A stretch of DNA of 64,000 nt from Panax quinquefolius (lineage: Eukaryota > Streptophyta > Magnoliopsida > Apiales > Araliaceae): NCBI GenBank assembly GCA_020205615.1, contig CM035169.1, positions 16,685,258 to 16,749,257 on the forward strand, given 5' to 3'. The notes beneath the pieces are model-generated. The model did no database searches. It saw only the letters and a program-made list of their open reading frames with translations, and was not told where the DNA came from. Shown here piece by piece: positions 37,791 through 51,369 of the stretch (position 1 is its first letter; each line of letters starts with the position of its first letter). The position numbers and the translations under genes were made by a program.

Positions 37791-40700
37791 AGTCGTTAGG
37801 AACACAAAGTCTAGAGTGGACTCAAGTATTCCTTCTTCATCAATTCTCGCTTAGGAATAGCTCCTTCTCGTACTTTCTTCTTCATACGCATCACCGGTTT
37901 GGTGGCGAAAGCGACCTTAACTTTTCTATTAAAGTTGGCTCTGTCGTATACTTGATATCATCGCACTCATTCCCACATATGATCTTTCTACTCAACGCGT
38001 CGACTACTACGCGTTCGCTTTTCGGGATGGTATTTGTGAGACCCCGATTTTATCAATAAAGATTTAAATTTTGTTGAAATAATTTTTTTAATATTATGGT
38101 GTGAATTTAAGATAATATTATAGTTGTGGGTAGTATTTATAAATTTTGCAAAGTATGCAAGTGGTTATATTATATTCGATTGGTGGGGAATATTCTTGGT
38201 TTAGCGAGGAATATTAAATGACAACGGCTCAATCATTGGTGGACCCCATATAATGAAATTATTATTCGGATTGAGAAAACGACAAAAATATTTTATTGAA
38301 ATAACGGCGGAAGTTTTACTAGTGGTTATTGTTGAACTACTCGAGTAGTAAAAGTACGATAATACGTGTGGTTGCATAGTAGAAATACACCGGTATTGAT
38401 TATTGATGCTTATGTGAGAAGTCACTCGGTTTGATTCCATTATTGTCGATTAATAATATGAATTATTATAGCGATAATGACGTTTTGTTTTATTCGTATT
38501 ATTAACGTAATAAAAGCGAAACATCTTTTATATAAAATAGAATACTTTATTAAAGTTATTCTATAAATAGAATATATTATATTTTATTATGCATAGTGTT
38601 TTGCATAGTGTTTTGCATAGTATTGCATAGTGTTTGCGTAGTAAAAATGTTTTTATATAAATAGAATATATTATATTTTATTTAAAAGATTTTTCTTTAA
38701 ATATGGACCGTCGATTAAAGTAAATCAATCTGATAGTTCATGGATTGAATTCTTATGCATTCTATTTTCCTATAAATGAAGCTCATTCCTTCATTATTTT
38801 TACTTAATTCTTTGAAACTCTACAGACAGAGAAATTATAGAGAGAAGCTATAGAGAAAATCTATAGAGAGAAAGAAGAAGAGATTACGGTACTTCACTAC
38901 TTTGATATCCGGTGTCTTTTACGGTAGTGGGTATTATTTATTTGTACTAAGTAAAGGATATTATTCGATTTGTATTCATGAAGAGAACCTCTGTTATTCC
39001 ATTCATTATTATTATACATTGGAATAACTTTGTAAAAAGTGGTATACCCTATACATAACCTTGTATATGCGGCGATACCCTATACTTGGTGAAATCCTTA
39101 TGTTATTCCATCCTTATTTATTCATTGGAATAACTCGTGATCTGCTGAATCCCTATACTTGGTGATCTTCTTACATTATTCCATTCTTTATTATTACGTT
39201 GGAATAACTCAGATATGTGACATACCCTATACATAATCTGATATCGTGGTTTACCCTATACTTGGTGACATTCTTCTATTATACATTGGAACATCACATG
39301 CGTGTGTTTTACACCAGGACTGGTTCCGCTTTTTTATTATTATTCTGTTGGAACATCACATGCGTGTGTTTTACAGGACTGGTTAAAATCTTTATCATTA
39401 CGTTGGAATATCCTATTTGTGTGTTTTACTGGGATCCTGGTTCCATCTTTATTATTACATTGGAACATCCGCTCGGTGTGAATTTCACGACACAGTTCCG
39501 TTATTATTATTACATTGGAATAACTCGCCTATACATCTGCAATCTGCATGCGTGGTGATTTCCTTTGTTATTCCATTCTTTATTATACCCGGTTGGTTAA
39601 AACTTTGACTTTATACTCCATGAAATTAGTAGAATATCCTTGATATTTGCGTTTCATCCAAAGATATCTTTTCATGGAAATATTCTTCCGATCATTCTTG
39701 AATTTTACTCACAAAAGCAAAGATCTTGTTGATAATTTATGCGTTATTAATTCTCGGATAAAATAATTCTTGAACTTGTTTTATTGAATTATTATGTCAT
39801 TGTCATCATCCTCATGATATATTATGTTATCTTTGGCTTACGATGCGTAGATGAACTTAGTATGATTATGATCGAGGGATCATTCAGTATAATCATGGCT
39901 TGTTATAAATGATGTGATAAAAGTCCTCGTGGCACCGTAATGCGAGTGATGGATAGTTTTTGGTAAGATTATGACCGGGGTGATTCGGTATAGTTATGAC
40001 CATTGATAATTTGATGAAAATCCTTGGCCAGTAGTACGAGGATGATTAGATGTGGTGGTTTATTTATTGTTTGAGTCTCGGTGATAAAAAAATTGATGAA
40101 AACCTTTTAAAACCTAAAAGATAGTAGATTTTATTCTCTACTTGACTCTTTTAATGGATTGCATATTCATTGCAGATTAAACCGGTTTGTCTATTATATT
40201 TTATCGGTTTAAACATTGTTGAAGGCTAATGATAATTTATTCGCATTATCTTAGTCATAATATTTCTTCTTGGGCTAGTTGAGCTCACCCTTTCTTTCCT
40301 TTATTCTCTTGAGGAAATGAGAACATAGGCCGGGACGAGTCGGGGAGCGGAGTAATGGTCGAGGAGGATAGCATTAGTAGTCCTCACTATTACGTGAAAT
40401 AGTGTGATAATAGTTGTAATGAGGACTCCTTTTGAGTTTGTATAATATCTAGTAGACAATATATGTATTCAAACTCACGATTTATGTCGTATTGTATTTA
40501 CGGCAGTTAGGTTAATAAGTTGTATTTGAATTTATGTACCATGTAAGTGGCGACCCAAGATGGGTGGCGTATACCTAATTTTGGGGGCGCCGCAAGATTG
40601 AATCAGTGTGGTCGTAGTCTTTCGATAGCTCGAGCCAACGTCGTCATTTGCCGATGTTGAGTTCTTTTTGAGTGAAGAAATATTTAAGGCTTTTATGGTG

Positions 40701-40935
40701 CGAATATATCTCCACTTTCTCCCCATATAGATAGTGCCTCCATATCTTTAGCGCGAAAAGCATCGCTACTAACTCTAGATCATGAGTAGGATAATTCCTC
40801 TCATATTCTTTAAGTTGTCATGAGGCATAGGCTATGACTTTCCTACGTTGCATGAGAACACATCCCAACCCTTTGCTCAAGCATCATTTGAGATAACAAA
40901 TCCATCCGAACTAGATGGTATTGTTAGAACAAATG
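37791..40935 (-). pseudogene. RNase H of E4, split by a solo LTR
   Basis: The 3' part is at 37791-38034 (YHPEK-type junction near 38020) and the 5' part at 40595-40935, with reversed [10 protein letters not shown] at about 40775-40810 and KSLKYFF near 40655-40690. The LTR at 38035-40594 lies between DYD and the IQYH motif. The gene cannot be read through. Confidence 0.75.
38035..40594 (+). mobile_element. S5: plus solo LTR (subfamily A) inside E4
   Basis: Starts TGTGAGACCCCGATTTTATC and ends TTTTGGGGGCGCCGCA, about 2.56 kb. Flanks GTATT (38030-38034) and AGATT (40595-40599) are only a partial match for a 5-bp duplication. It contains four 60-bp repeats at 39283-39580 and TATAAATGAAG-type promoter sequence near 38772. 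This is the deepest level of the left branch of the nest. Confidence 0.88.
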
Positions 40936-41785
40936 CTTAGAAATAAGTCTCCTCTTAGCTCTTGGAAACTCTTCTCGCATTCTTCGCTCCAAACGAATTT
41001 TGTATCCTTCCGAGTTAAATTGAGTTAATGGAGTAGCGATTCGAGAAAATCCTTCCACGAATCTCCGATAATAACCGGTAGACCCGAAAGCTACGTCTTG
41101 ATCCGCACCGACTTCATTGCTCCCAACTTTGTATTGCTTCAATCTTGGCCGGGTTCACGGATACTCCATGTTTTGACACCACGTGCCCAAGAAATGCTAC
41201 TTCCTCAAGCCAAACTCGCATTTCTTCAATTTGGCATATAGTTTGTTTTCACAAAGCCTTTGGAGTACCGAATTTAAATGGTGTGCTCATGATCTTCACG
41301 ACTTTTGGAATATATGAGGATCTCATGATAAAGACAACAACAAACCGATCCAAATATTCCTTGAATACTCGATTCTTCATATCCACGAAAGTCGCGAGGA
41401 GCATTAGTCGATCGAAAGACATGACTAAGAATTCATAATGCCCATACCGAGTTCCGAAGCAATCTTTAGAATATCCTCGGTTCTAATCTTCAATTTAATG
41501 ATATCCGTAAGCTAAGATCGATTTTTGAAAAGAAGTGTGCCCTCTTGAATTTGGTCAAACAAGTCATCAATACGAGGTAGAGGATACCTATTCTTGATGG
41601 TGACATGGTTCAATTCCGAGATAGTATAAAGTGTGATACTCCCGTCTTTTCTTCTTACGAATAAAGCAGGAGCACCCAAGGAGATGTCTTGGGGACGAAT
41701 GAAACCGATGTCCAACAATTCTCGTAGTTGGACCTTTAACTCTGAAATTCAATAGAGCCATTCGATATGGGGTTTTAGAAATGGG
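40936..41785 (-). pseudogene. Reverse transcriptase of E4 (broken)
   Basis: The 5' part at 41512-41718 reads [14 protein letters not shown] sequence, then LFVRRKDGS and [14 protein letters not shown]. The middle (41270-41430) has the LTNAP and FIDD regions in broken frames. The 3' part at 40924-41142 has GYYRRFVEGFSRIATPLT. The order on the minus strand matches E1. Confidence 0.8.
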
Positions 41786-42400
41786 CTTTGTATGCGGGTT
41801 CAAGATCAATAAAGAATTCAACTTCACGTTACGGGGTAGGCGGGAAGTTCTTTAGAAATACGTCAGGAAAGTCAATAACAACGGGAATATTATTCAAATT
41901 TGGCGTGTCTTTATTCAAATCCATAACATGGGCTAAAAAGCTTGACATCCGTTTTTCAATAAGCGAATAGCTTTATGATTTGATATGATAGTGATTGATT
42001 TTAATGGTTTAGTTGCTTGAATTCGCATAACAAAGTCAAGTTGGTTAGGAATATGTAAACTAACAACCCTACGAAAACAATCAATTTTGGCATGATGAGT
42101 AGTTAACCAATCAATCCACTAAAATCACATCAAAAGCAAGTATCTTTAAAGAGATAAGGTCAACGGTAAGGTGATGGTGCCAACTTGAATCAAACAAGAT
42201 TTATAAGCGATTGGATGTGATGAAAGTTTCTCTAACGGAGTTTCCACAGATAAAGTCAAAGTCTAATTTCCCGAGTCAAGTTTAAGCGTTGAGCCTGGCG
42301 GAGAGATAAATGAATGGGTAAGACGGGTATCAAGTAAGGTATAAACTTCGCAAGAATTTATAAATAGCTTACCGTGATCACCTCGTTGGGTTCCTCGTAT
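41786..42400 (-). pseudogene. Protease and pol linker of E4 (broken)
   Basis: On the minus strand the active-site region at 42323-42331 reads DTR, followed by LTHSFI, where retropepsins need DTG. The linker toward RT includes an IDWLTTHHAKIDC-type block at about 42085-42115. Together with DTD in E1, neither full-length copy in this window retains the protease active site. Confidence 0.7.
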
Positions 42401-43640
42401 TTTGACCGATCACAACAAACGCTTCTTCCCGTAACAGTTGACTTTGACTTTTACGGGGACGATCTTTTGAGTCACCGAATCCCCATTGAACTAGGTTTTA
42501 TTCTGAAAGCAATCTCGAGGATATGTCCTTCCTTTCCACAATTATAGCATACCTTGAAGCTGTTGTGGACGGTTTTGGTGATATGTCCCTCTTTCCGCAT
42601 TTATAAGCATATAACCGGTGGTCGTTCTCCTCCCTTAGAACCGATTCTTCTTAAGACCATCGTCTTCACATGGTCATTGTTAAATCTCCTCTTTTAAAAT
42701 TTCCTCCGACTCGCTTCTTCTATTTTCATGGCCATGATTACCACCGGAGTGGTTACCATTTTTGTCCGTCTCATTTCTTTCTCTGTTGGTTATCGTTATT
42801 ACATTGATCGCTATCTCTACGGTATGATCCTCTGGTTATGGTCCCTCGGTTGAACATACTCGTTATCTCGCTTCTAATAATTGAGCCACATTAACAACAT
42901 CGAATAGAGAGAAAATTTATGAGAAATGAGATCTTGACGTATCGGGTTTCAAACCTCTAAGAAACATCCGCGTCATACATTCCTCATTCTCCACCAAATG
43001 AGGTGAAACTGGATAACTCTATAAACTTTGCCTCGTCATTGAGACACCGTCATATTGTTTTGTTCTAATCGATGAACTCCACTTCCTTCATATGATGAAC
43101 ACTTTCGGGAAAGTATTTGTTATTAAATAGTTTCAAACGTCTCCCAAGACATCTTTGCCGTCTTGGTGAATGGGTACGCTTCACGAGACTCCACCAGTGA
43201 GTCCGCGCTCGCGCCATTTAAACATAAAGGTGGCGAATGGAACCTTCTGTTCCTCCGTGCATCCCAAGACATCGAATATCTTGGTAATTTGCTTGACCCA
43301 TGTTTCCGCCATGATCGGATCTAGCTTTCCCTTAAATTCTGGTGGTCCCAACTCTTTGAACTGCTTGGCTGTGACAACCCGTGAATTGCTATCATTTCCT
43401 CCTGTATTTTGAACACGAGTCTCCCTACCGATTTTGCATGAACCGCAAAAAGCTTCTAAACATCCCCTCGTTCATCATACATTCGGTGGTGTTGTTCACG
43501 GGGAGGAACATTGCCACTTGTTGCACGTTCTCCTCGTTGGTGAGTACAGGCGTCTCCACGGTCTCATTTCCATTGTTAATATTCTCGATTCGACATTCTC
43601 AAAATCGTCATAAAACAAAGGTTAATTAAGGAAATCAATA
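42401..43640 (-). pseudogene. gag of E4 (broken)
   Basis: Capsid-like sequence on the minus strand includes the VHHMKEVEFI-type block near 43075-43095, matching SHMKEVEFIKLEQNN in E1 at 714-760, and zinc-knuckle remnants near 42530-42620. Numerous stops. Confidence 0.7.
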
Positions 43641-43767
43641 TATCACATAATATCCCTATATATCTTGACCAACTAACAAATAAGCTTAGGTAGGACACAC
43701 TTTAGCGAAGGATTTTCGTCTGTCTCTCCCTCCTAGTTCATTCCCGATCTCGCATGGAGATCATATC

Positions 43768-43783
43768 CTAAGCTCGATACCAA
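43768..43783 (-). promoter_or_regulatory. Primer-binding site of E4
   Basis: On the minus strand TTGGTATCGAGCTTAG, identical to E1 and two bases inside the 5' LTR. Confidence 0.75.
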
Positions 43784-43785
43784 CC

Positions 43786-46347
43786 TGTGACACCCCCAAA
43801 ATAGGTATACATCACCCATTACGAGTTGTCAATACATGGTACGAAATAACTACAACTTTATTATTACAACAAAAATTATGAGTTTGAATACAAATATTAT
43901 CTTACAGACAATATCTATACTCAAATAAATCCTCATCACATTTATTGATACATTATTTTACAAAAATGGTGAGGACTACTAAACAACTCTCTAGAACCTT
44001 CATTTCATACCCGACTGCGTTCATTATATTCTCGCCTCCACGAGAAGAAAAATGAAACAAAAAGGAAAAGGGTGAGCTCAACTAGCCCGGTAAAGAATAT
44101 TATGACTAAGATAATATACAACAAATCATCATTAGTCTTCAACGGGGAAAAAATCTAATAGAATACAAAAGACAACAAGTTTTAAATCAATATTCAGTAG
44201 CGGAAATAATAATTCATTAGAAGAGTTAAGTAGAGAATGCAAACTACTATCTTCATGTATGAATTTAAAAGTTCATCGTCATCTTTTATCCTGTAACATC
44301 AATCAATATATATACGGAATCAAATATTCATCTTTGCACTACTGAGCCAAAGATATTCATCGATTAGTCATGCTTCATCTAAACACTGTTCATCTTTGCA
44401 CCACGGCCAAAGATATTCATCGAAATCATTCATCTGCACTACTGTGCCAAAGATATTCAATAATATCATCATTTAAGATCGAGGATGATGAAAATATTTT
44501 AAAAAGCGAATCCGGTGAAACAAAATGACAAGGATTAAGGATTAAGGATTAGTACTTTGTTATGTCAAAAATACCTCAAAAATAATCATAGTGGTGTAAA
44601 ATTCAAGAATGATCAAAACATGGATACAATCAAAGCTAGTATCCGAATAGATATTTTGGACAAAAGAAGAAATTTCATTTTTCAATGAATAGGTCAGTAT
44701 TCGTGAATAGTGTCGTATACGTGAATAGTCCGTATACGTGAATAGTAACTCAGAACACCAAAAGTTCCAAATTTAATAAAACTTGGATCAATATTTCAAC
44801 ATAATGATATTGAAGAAATAATATCATTCTGAAAAAAAAATATCCCTTACCTCGAAAGATAAGTACTTTCCACCAAAAAACTTGGGATATAAGCTATAAC
44901 TTGAACTTGCACAGTATAGCAATACTCAAAGTATACTCAAAATACTCACAAGAATACGCTCGATAATATAGAGAGAAAACTTCAATTTACGGTGTGATTT
45001 TCAATTCTAACCTAAGCACCTATTTATAGAAAATTGCTTAGAACACCAAAGCGTAAAATTTAATAAAATATTAATAAATTTATATAAATCATACATGCAA
45101 ACTTGGAAATTCTGATTTTAGCATATTTTGCAACACATGTGCCCACCAACCAACCACAAAAACGTTTTTGTTATTTTAAACAATTAAAACTTCCAAAAAT
45201 CAATTATTTGAACTCCTAACTTCGATAATTCACAATAAATAGCCTTTTTAGAGAAAAATTGAAACTCGCGATTTTTATAGGAAATTCAATTTCTACAACT
45301 TTGGAAGAAATTTTTCCAAATTCCAAACAAAATTGGACCGAAATTCATAAGCAGACGATTTTAGAAAGGTTATAATCAAATTTCAATTCGATAAATGGGG
45401 ATTCACTGAGCATGTTTAACATGTTTTAAACATTTATTGCAACAAAAATACTCTTCCTCCTCAGATACTCATATATCCCACATTCGTTGTAAAAAATATC
45501 ACCATTATTATATTATTAAAATAATATATTTAAATGAATTATTTTATCGGAAAAAGATAAAATATTAATTTTCAACAATTGTCATTTTAAAAATTTCTCC
45601 ATCTATATCCACATAAAATCAATATTTTCCTCATCATATAAATCAATAATTATTTATTCACAAATAATATTACGAGAATCACGATCTTTTGCAACCGGTA
45701 GTTCCCAAGAGAAGAGGGCTTTCAATAAGAATTTCTTCTCTTTGGTAGCTTGATTAGGTGACCAAACCTTTCCTTAGATAGAACTTTCTAGACATTGCCA
45801 ATAATGTTATCTAATAATATTATTAGGATAATATGAATTATTGCTTCGATAATGAAAAATCTTGTGTAATGACAATTATTGAAACAATGAATATAAAATA
45901 TCAACGCAGAATTATTAAATCAATAAAAAATCGAATAAAGTAATTATCGTAACCATTATTGAGTAGTGCCTTCTTACGTAAGAATCAATAATTGGTGCAA
46001 TACTGGTGTCTTCTTGTATTTTAACCATAGAGTATTTTAACGATTAATCGGTAACAACTACGTAGTTATTTTTAAACAACTTATATTTGTCGTTTTCTTC
46101 ATCCAATCGCTTTCGTTATGGGGCCCACAAAAGATGCATAGGCCGTCGTACAAATATTTCCCAACAAAGAAGAATATTCCACGACCAAACAAATATTCCC
46201 ACGAACAACAATGAATATTTTATAACCACTTGCTTATTTTAAAATATTTGCGTATTTTACCCATAACTATCCACATTAATCAAATCAACCCTTACTATTT
46301 CAAAAATAGAAAATTAAATTTCATTAATAATAAGTTGGGGTCTTACA
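43786..46347 (-). repeat. 5' LTR of E4 (right copy)
   Basis: Starts TGTGACACCCCCAAAATAGG and ends TTGGGGTCTTACA. Collinear with the left LTR, with scattered substitutions and short indels. TATA complement CTATTTATA at 45020-45028. Confidence 0.9.
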
Positions 46348-49300
46348 TTCTTGAATATCTTTGGCACCGTAGTGCAAAAGATAAATGATTTCTTGATGAA
46401 TATCTTTGGCCCGTAGTGCAAAAAATGAAGCAGTGTTGAGATGAACATGACCGATCGATTAATATCTTTGGCCGTAGTGCAAAGATGAATAGGTGTTTAG
46501 ATGAACATGACCAACGGTGATGAATATCTTTGCACTGTAGTGAAAAGATGAATATTTGATTCGGATATATATTGATTGATGTTACGAGGATAAAATATTG
46601 ACGATGGACTTTTAAATTCATATATAGAAGATAGTAGTTTGCATTCTCTACTTAACTCTTCTAATGAATTATTATTTCATTCATGAATATTGATTTAAAA
46701 CTGGTTGTCTATTGTATTCTATTAGATTTTTCCTGTTGGAGACTAACGATAATTTGTTGTATATTATCTTAGTCAAAATATTCTTCTTTGGGCTAGTTGA
46801 GCTCACCCTTTTCCTTGTTGTTCTATTTTTCTTCTCGGGAGGCGAGAATGTGGCGAAGTACTAGTCGGGGTATGGAATGAAGGTTCTAGAGAGAGTTGTT
46901 TAGTAGTCCTCACCATTTTTGTAAAATAATGTATCAATAATTATGATGGGGATTTATTTGCGTGTGGATATTGTCCTAGATGGCAATATCTGTATTTAAA
47001 CTCACAGTTTATATGTTGTAATAATAAAGTTGTAGTTATTTCTGTACCATGTATTTGGCGACTCAGAATGGGTTGGATGGAATGGACCTATTTTGGGGGC
47101 GTCACAACTAATGCACCATCTAGGACCATCACTCTGTACCCCGACTAGTCCCAGCTACGTTCTTATTTCCTGAAGAGAACAGTGAAATAAAGGGTGACTA
47201 AGATAATGCAGAATAAATTATCAATAGCCTCAACGAAGATAACAACCGATAAAATATATTAAACAACAAGTTTTAGATCAAAAAGCGCAGTGAGAATAAG
47301 CAATCCATTAGAAGAGTCGAGTAAAGAATAAAATCTCATCGTCTTCTATGATTTAAAAGTTTTTTATCAACTTTATCATTTGAGACTCAAACTTAATAAA
47401 TAAAATCGAATCATCCCGCTCCACTACCGAGGATATTCATATAATCATCAATGGTCATGACTATACCGAATAATCCACAGCCATAATCATACCAACATTT
47501 GTCCACTGATGAACTACAGGCCAATGAGGACTTTTACCACATCATTCGTCACATTACGGTCGTGATTATACCGAATAATCCACGGTCATAATCATACCAA
47601 GTCCATCTATGCACGTACGTAAGCAAAAGATGACTTTCAACATAATATAAACATGATGATGATGATGACAATTCAATAAAACAGTTCAAGAATAAATTTT
47701 AAAGATTTATAAGTTAATTTATCCACGAACTCAATAACGTCCAAATTGTCAACATAATATCGCTTTGTGCGGTAAAATTCAAGAATGCTCGGGAAGAATA
47801 TTTCCATGAAAAGATCTTTGGATGAAGCGCAAATATCGAGGATATTCCACTAATTTCATGGAGTATAGAAGCCAAAGCTTTAACCAGTGAGTATAATATA
47901 ATATAAGAAAGCGCAAATAGATTTTCACCGCCATGCGCAGTAATCCACGATACAAATCATTTCCACAATTTAATAAGGAATGAATACACGGGATCATTCA
48001 CCATGCGTGTGGTAATCCACATGACAGAGTTATTCCAGCAGAATAATAAAGAATGGAATAATGAAGGATTCACCATGCATGCGATAGTACGCATGCAGAC
48101 GGTGTTATTCCCAACAAAATAATATATAATGGAACCAGTCCGAAGCAGAGCGCTTCAGACGAGGATATTAAGCGAAATAATAAATAATGGAACCCGGTCC
48201 GGCGAAGCGCATTGAGACGAGGATATTCCACGAGAATGTTAAATAATGGAACCGAAGTAAGCATAAATGCATGCATGACGAGGATATTGAAGCGTAATAA
48301 TAAAAAACGAGAATATTAGAAGAATTTCACCATGTATGCGGTGCTTAGATAAAGCGAGTTATTCAGCGAGAATAATAAGAATGGAATAATGAAGAATTTT
48401 ACCAAGTATAGGGTATCCGCATATCGAGTTATTCTAACAGAATAATAAAAAATGGAATAAATGAAGTTCTCTTCATGAATAAGAAAGAAAGAATACCCCT
48501 TACGAGTCAACAAATAATATTCCCTACCTTAGAAAAACCGAATCTTGAAGTAGTGAAGTAGCATAATACTTTTCTTCTTTCTCTATAGTTTCTCTCTCAG
48601 AGTTTCAAATTGAATTCGTAAGAAATAATGAAAGAATGAGCCTCTATTTATAGGAGAATGGGGTGAATAAGTAACTAATTCATGAAGCGGTCAGATTGAT
48701 TTACTTTTAAAGAGAGACGATCCATATTGGTTTACTATTAAAACTTAAAGCAACGGTCCATCTTGATTTCTTATTAAAACTTTAAACCAAATGATCCATA
48801 TTGATTTCTTATTATACTTTCCACCGGTGATACATATTGATTCTTATTATATCTTCAACCAACGGCCTAAAAAATTAGCACATCTCCTCATGGAATAATA
48901 TTGTACTAAAAAATGATTATTTGGACCGAACAGAAATATATCTTACGGGTGAATAGTACCCCGTGAATAGTAACTCATGAATAGTAACTCATGAATAGTA
49001 ACTCGTGAATAGTTATTCATGAATAGTAACTCGTGAATAGTACTCCGACATGAAAAGTGTCCCGAATACCCAATTGATCAATATAACCTCCAGACATCAA
49101 TTATACTAACACAAATAAGTCCAACAAAATGGAACTATAAAATTCATCTTTAATCAACACAAACTTATTCATCATTAATATTATAATTCACAATATTTAA
49201 CAACCGTGTCGCTCCTCAGAAAGAGGGGCTTTCAGATAAGGATTTCTCCTTATTCATGCGCTTGATTAGGTGACCAAACCTCTCTCGATGTAACTTCAGA

Positions 49301-50864
49301 CATTGTCGATATTACAAATAATAATATGAATAACTTTATCGTCTCAATTATTGATTTAATAATATATCATATTATGTAGATGATACACTAACAATAATTG
49401 AATCAATAATACGAGAGAGATATGAAAATTATTCTTGTAGCAATAATTGAGTATAACCGAGTGACTTCTCACGTAAGCATCAATAATCAATACTGGTGTC
49501 TCTCTATGCAACCACGCCAGCGTATTCTTTGTACTTTTACTACTGGGTAGTTCAACGGTTTTAACTGTAACACCTCCGTAGTTATTTTTATAGAAAGATA
49601 TTTTTGTCGTTTTCTAACTACGACAATACTTCCGTTGTGGGGTCCACCAATGATTGTGTTGTCGTACGAATATTCCCTGTTAAAACGAATATTCCCTGTA
49701 AGACCCCGAATTTTATAAAATAAAAGTATTCAATTTTTCTATTTAGTAAATGGTTAAATTGACAAATGTTTAAAGTTAAGGGTGATATATATAAAATTTT
49801 CAAAATACGCAAATGGTTATAAAATATTTATTTTATCGGGGAATATTCGTTTGGTCGTGGAATATTCTTTCTGTCGGATAATATTCGTAAGACGGCGCAG
49901 CCATTTGTGGGCCCCATAACGGATAACTGTCGGATGAAGAAAATGACAAGTTTGAGTTTTATAGATATGGCATAGTTATTATATTAACACCTGTTGGAAT
50001 ACCGAGTGGTTAAAATCTGATAATATGCGTCAGATTCGCATGATAACACACCATGATATTATGATATTTTGAATTATCGGAGGCTAAGTTAGAATTGAAA
50101 ATCACACCGTAATTCATAAGTTTTCTCTTTTCTCTCTAGATTATCGAATGTATTTTATGAGTATTTAGATACTTGGTGAGTTCTTTATTCATCGTCTGAG
50201 TTTCCTTGATTGTCATATCAGATATCCAAATGTAAGTCTGCTCTCTTTTGAGGTAAGGGATAGTAAGGGATTTTAAGGGATTGTAAGGGATATTTTTTCG
50301 TAATGATGTTATTCTTTACGTAAGACCCCGAATTTTATGAAATAAAAGTATTAAATTTTTCTTATAATTACTATTCGGTAAATGGTTAAATTGATAAAAG
50401 TTTAAAGTTAAGGGTGATATATGAAATTTTTTTTAAAATAAAAAGTGGTTATAAAATATTCTTTACGCAGGGAATATTCGTTTGGTCGTGGAATATTCTT
50501 TACGCGTCGGGGAATATTAAATGCACTGGCAGTAAATGACCATTGGTGGGCCCCATAATGAGAATAAGCGTCGGATGAAGAAAATGACAAAAGGGAGTTT
50601 TTATAAATAACTGGCGTAGTTATTCTCAATTATCTTGTTGGAATACCCGGTGGTTAAATACGATAATATGCGTTTGTTGTTGCAAGAATAACTTGCGGTA
50701 TTGCACCAATTATTGATTCTTATGTAAGAAGCACTACTCAATAATTGTTACTGAGTAATTCTTATTCAATATTTTATTGATTCAATAATTCTTTGCGTTG
50801 ATATTTTATATTCTTCGTTGTTTTAATAATTGTCACTTACTACGGTATTTTCCATTATCGAAGC

Positions 50865-51315
50865 TGTAAAACCCCAACTTTTTGAATAAAGATGAATTTT
50901 TTATAAATATTATTTTTGAATATTATGGAGAGAAATTGATATAATAGTTGTGGGTAATATTTATAAATTCTGCAAAGTATGCAAGTTGTTATATTATATT
51001 CGATTGGCTGGGAATATTCGGTTTAGCGAGGAATATTAATGCTAACGACTCAATCATTGGTGGACCCCACAATGTAATTATCATCGGATTAAGAAAATGA
51101 CAAAAATATTTTTATGAAAATAAGCTGCGGAAGTTTTACCGTTATCTTGTTGAACTACTCGGTAGTAAAAGTAAAAGTAATCTGCTGCATTAGTTGCGTA
51201 GTAGACACCGGTATTGATTATTGATGCTTATGTGATAAGTCACTCAATTTTGTTATATATATATATATATTTAATTAGGAGTCTCGAGGTGGGGTGGGTT
51301 TATAAATATATGTAT

Positions 51316-51369
<54 letters not shown>

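Larger units (their letters stand above)
33922..46347 (-). mobile_element. E4: full-length minus Ty3/gypsy chromovirus (subfamily B LTRs) inside L3
   Basis: Left LTR (3' LTR in its own sense) 33922-36455, right LTR 43786-46347, about 2.53 and 2.56 kb. Between them, on the minus strand, are primer-binding site, gag, protease, RT, RNase H, integrase and polypurine tract. The LTRs are near-collinear, but all genes have stops or frameshifts. A plus solo LTR interrupts RNase H at 38035-40594. The target duplication is imperfect (TTACT left, TTCTT right), in keeping with the L3 sequence GATATTCTTGAATATC around the break. Confidence 0.9.
31861..47106 (+). mobile_element. L3: plus solo LTR (subfamily B) inside L2, in two pieces
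   Basis: Pieces 31861-33921 (start TGTAAGACCCCAAATTATTA) and 46348-47106 (end GGGGGCGTCACA), about 2.8 kb together. Perfect target duplication ACTAA at 31856-31860 and 47107-47111. A TATA box is at 33207-33215, GAGTTCTTATTCAC repeats at about 33500-33570, and AAAGATGAATA repeats at 46350-46560. The full-length element E4 is inserted at 33922. Confidence 0.9.
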